DNA of 64,000 bases from Callaeas wilsoni (lineage: Eukaryota > Chordata > Aves > Passeriformes > Callaeidae), in the NCBI GenBank assembly GCA_013398955.1, contig VWPU01003220.1, forward strand, positions 310,001 to 374,000, read 5' to 3'. Of this stretch, positions 61,053 through 64,000 are shown piece by piece; positions within the stretch are counted from its first letter, which is position 1, and each line of letters starts with the position of its first letter. The translations under genes were made by a program, and so were the position numbers. A model generated the notes under the pieces. That model searched no databases. It saw nothing but the letters and a program-made list of their open reading frames with translations, and was not told the origin of the DNA.

Positions 61053-64000
61053 AAACAATAACTCTAATTCACTGTAGTTATACAAATGTAACATATAAGC
61101 AAAGCTCCTTCTCCTCTTATGCTTAGAAACACAGAGCTGGTAAAACCCACTGGCAGGATAATGTATGGTTAACAACTTCAGTCCTTTAGAATGCAAAGAT
61201 TATTAGAATAAATAAAATATTACACTTAGCTGTGTTAATGTCCCCTGGCTCGCATTGTTCTCCCTGGTGACAATGCTATTGAACAACTGGGTACAGCAAT
61301 ATAAAGGTTTAATATCTGGCCATATTTAATATTGAACCCTGATACAGGCATTGCCCATGATGGCTGCAGGTCTGTCAGCATTTTCAAAGTTTTGTAACAG
61401 CCATGAAAACTCATGGAGTATAGAAATGACTCAACCAGTACTTATAATTGCTGGCATTTAGCAACAGAGATGATGACTAAGAATCTATATTTGAAATACC
61501 TGGAGTTGGTGGAGTCCAAGCACAAATCCTAGGGAAGATCAACTAAACACTATATTTTTGTGAATTAAATACCCTGAAATGTGTGCAGCTTGTAGAACTT
61601 TCAGGTGAGTGCTTAAAATCGCATTTATTCACACACACTACAAACATATTTGGTTATCATACAAAATGAATATTGTTTTGATTTGGTTTTCCCCTAATGC
61701 AGAATATTGCCATGTTTGGCATTCATCTTCCTGCCCTTTCATATGCAGAGGTGGCTGCATTCCACATTTCAGAAATAATGTTTAGGGAATTCCCTGGGGC
61801 ATAATTTTCAGTACCAGATGTCATGTATCTCATATGCTCAAATAGAGTTTGACAGCATGCAAGTGGTCTTTCCTTTCTGCATTAACCAACCTCACAAAAA
61901 AATTAAGTTGAAACAAAAACTCAGGGAGTTAGTGTCACAATGTCTGAAACATTTCTCTCTCTGAGAAGGAGCTTCACTAAAAACGGATGTCCCAAGATTA
62001 TACATTAAATTTATTTTTAGATGGCAGTTTATGTAATTCATCTGAAAGAGGATGGATCTTACAAATCCCATGCTAACATAATTTACAATTATCCAAAAGA
62101 ATCCTGATGTGTTTCACAAACTGCAGTACAAACTGCATATATCAATGGTATCCCCCTCAAGGGTGTCAGTCACAATTGACACAAGTGCTGCAAGTAAATC
62201 AAAGGACAGAACAGCGGCTAAATTAAAATCATGCTTGACCTTCAGGCCGAGCAGATTAATTTAACTACAACTTTGTCTGAAAGACCTACAGACAGCTTCA
62301 GACACAGTCAGCAAGAGACATATCCACCAGAAGATGAAAAGCTGAGTCAGGCCTCACAGATGTTAATCAGAGGTTAAGGCACACATTAACTACGTTTGTG
62401 TTCTCAGGCTGGTCTTCGAGTTACAGGTTTTTAGTTATATGCAAATGGTGTAAGAAAGATCCTTATCAGGCTCTGGATGTTTCCACATCGGTGCTTACAC
62501 CTTTACAGTTTCCATTACTAAACATAGTGACTTCGATATTTGAATTTGAGTTACTCACTTGTATATTAAGCTCAAGTACTTTTTTTTCTCTGGGAAAACC
62601 AGTAGATTTTTTACTGTTTCTTCACTGAAAAGTCACCTTTTTAATCTAAATGCAATTTGCCAGAAGGGATACCATTTTTCAGCACAGATATTCAAACATT
62701 AATTCCTCCTGCCCCTCTTTTCTCCCTCCCTCCAATAACAGCTTTGGACAACTGAAGTTTTTCAGCAGTATCTACCTACGGCTTTATTTTTTGATTTATT
62801 TTTTCCCCCTATCGATCTCTATTTCCCCCTATTGTCTTCAACACATATTTATGTTCAGGGATATAAGCCTGAAAAAAAATTGACATATTTCTGGTATTTT
62901 GAACGTCACATTGACATAAAATATCACTTATATTTTACCTTCATTATACTTTAAAAACAACTATACCAAAATTCAGCAGAGTCTAGGACCTCAGGTATGG
63001 TAACCTAACACTGGGGAAAGGTATAAGGAGTAAAAGAAAGACAGAAGATAAAAGTGTTATTATTGCATGATTTACCAGCTAGCTGATTAATTTGAAGTAC
63101 AAGTATTTGTAATTTTTCTCCCCATGTTTCAAATCTTAAAAGACCTCCTCTGATAAATAAAAACCAATAATTCTTGATCAAACATATTTTAAGATTTAGT
63201 TGACAGGTCTACAGACAACTTCTCTAGACTAAGTTTGTTTCTTCTTCTATCAAACAAGTATACTTGATATACAAAAGTAAACTGAAACAAAATTTCAGTG
63301 TTTCGATCTTGATAAATTTAGCTCCTTCTTTGGCCAGCGACCAATGCACATTTTATATTAAATATCTCAAACAATTGAGGAAAAATGTTGATTTTCAAGT
63401 CTTACGAATAGTGTAGGGCAGAAGCTGAACTAGTTTATGATTGGTATACAAACCTGAACTAAAATTTACAGGTGCACTTCACAGTAATTCTACTAGAAAA
63501 TTGCATATCAAGTTGTAGTTGTTCCTGCTTTCTGTCCTCTAGCACTTGCACTTTTCCTGTTTCAGATCCCTTCATTCAACATCTATGCACTGAAATGAAT
63601 TTAATAAAAACAAAGCAGATTTTTTTTGCGTCTCTGAAAAGATGGGACAAAGCTGAATACGAGTGTTTTTATTTCAGGGGTCAGAAGCAAGGCATGAAAG
63701 AGTGAAAACCAAAGAAAGAGATTTGAGTGCAAAATATTTGCACCACATTACCTTAAAAGGCCAACATGTAATTGCTGCCATAAAAATATCCAAGTTTCTC
63801 TGTAAAGCTGTTTCAGGTATCTTATACAACTAGATCAGTCTACCATTGTAATTCAAAGATGACAAAATTTTAACAGAAGTAGAAGAAAGCAAACATGAAC
63901 AGCAAATCTTTAAAGTGCATTCAGTATTACAGAACCCCTTATTTAATTCAAATAAGAACATTTTAGAATATCTACAGAAAATGTTATGGTTTTTAACTAA
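61053..64000. other. Intronic unique sequence, no gene seen
   Basis: AT-rich intron up to the window end with no recognised repeat. Open frames of 76-77 codons (62398-62628, 62650-62883, 63472-63705) show no domain. The upstream DLG2 PDZ3 exon is not reached. Confidence 0.55.

Larger units (their letters stand above)
40316..64000 (-). other. DLG2: DLG2 intron, 3' part (upstream of the linker exon), incomplete
   Basis: This is the acceptor side of the preceding intron. It ends with CTCCTTAG at 40323-40316 and continues past the window end for at least 23.7 kb. The next exon upstream in the transcript should encode PDZ3 (a GLGF-type loop and VSFILAGGPA-like core). I find no such peptide on the minus strand in this window, so that exon lies beyond 64000. 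The intron holds the two solo LTRs and three CR1 copies listed separately. Confidence 0.88.

Noticed and set aside
1..64000. CRISPR arrays, operons, bacterial promoters, riboswitches
   Set aside because: The window is vertebrate intronic DNA; no regularly spaced repeats or bacterial gene organisation are present.

Overview
The window is a piece of an avian nuclear genome lying almost entirely inside introns of one large neuronal gene. A bird is indicated by the repeats: the recognisable interspersed repeats are mostly CR1 LINE copies with bird-type 3' ends, plus two solo LTRs that resemble avian endogenous retrovirus LTRs. I see no mammalian L1 or Alu. The species cannot be fixed from this.

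Gene content: two coding exons on the minus strand belong to DLG2 (PSD-93/chapsyn-110, a membrane-associated guanylate kinase scaffold). The exon at 40201-40315 (transcribed first) encodes the linker between PDZ3 and SH3. The exon at 1619-1795 encodes most of the SH3 core. Their split codon joins exactly (AG + A = Arg), both have GT/AG splice sites, and both peptides match the DLG2 paralogue better than DLG1 or DLG4 as I remember those sequences. The intron between them is about 38.4 kb. Partial introns fill the rest (1-1618 downstream in the transcript, 40316-64000 upstream). No other convincing protein-coding exon was found; the other open frames of 60-190 codons look like chance or CR1 remnants.

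Layout: 1-1618, DLG2 intron; 1619-1795, SH3 exon; 1796-40200, large intron with MIR-like SINE relics (about 6.26, 6.84 and 22.5 kb), a polypyrimidine tract (7.5 kb), CR1 pieces (7.8, 13.3, 19.9, 25.3, 25.7 and 35.5 kb), a GC-richer patch (16.6-17.2 kb) and an ancient CR1 (about 17.4-19.4 kb) split by a younger CR1 (18.09-18.67 kb); 40201-40315, linker exon; 40316-64000, second large intron with a minus-strand solo LTR (45.3-45.6 kb), a CR1 that still shows the C-terminal coding part of ORF2 (48.6-49.3 kb), a decayed CR1 (53.0 kb), an AT palindrome cluster (56.6 kb), a plus-strand solo LTR (58.96-59.53 kb) and another CR1 (60.8-61.05 kb).

I found no evidence of a new multi-gene system. The observations most worth following are the nested CR1 insertion, the frame-neutral SH3 exon, the overlapping perfect AT palindromes, the octamer/TATA arrangement in the solo LTR, and several candidate conserved non-coding stretches that need an alignment to test. 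Family assignments rest on recognition from memory, not on a database search.
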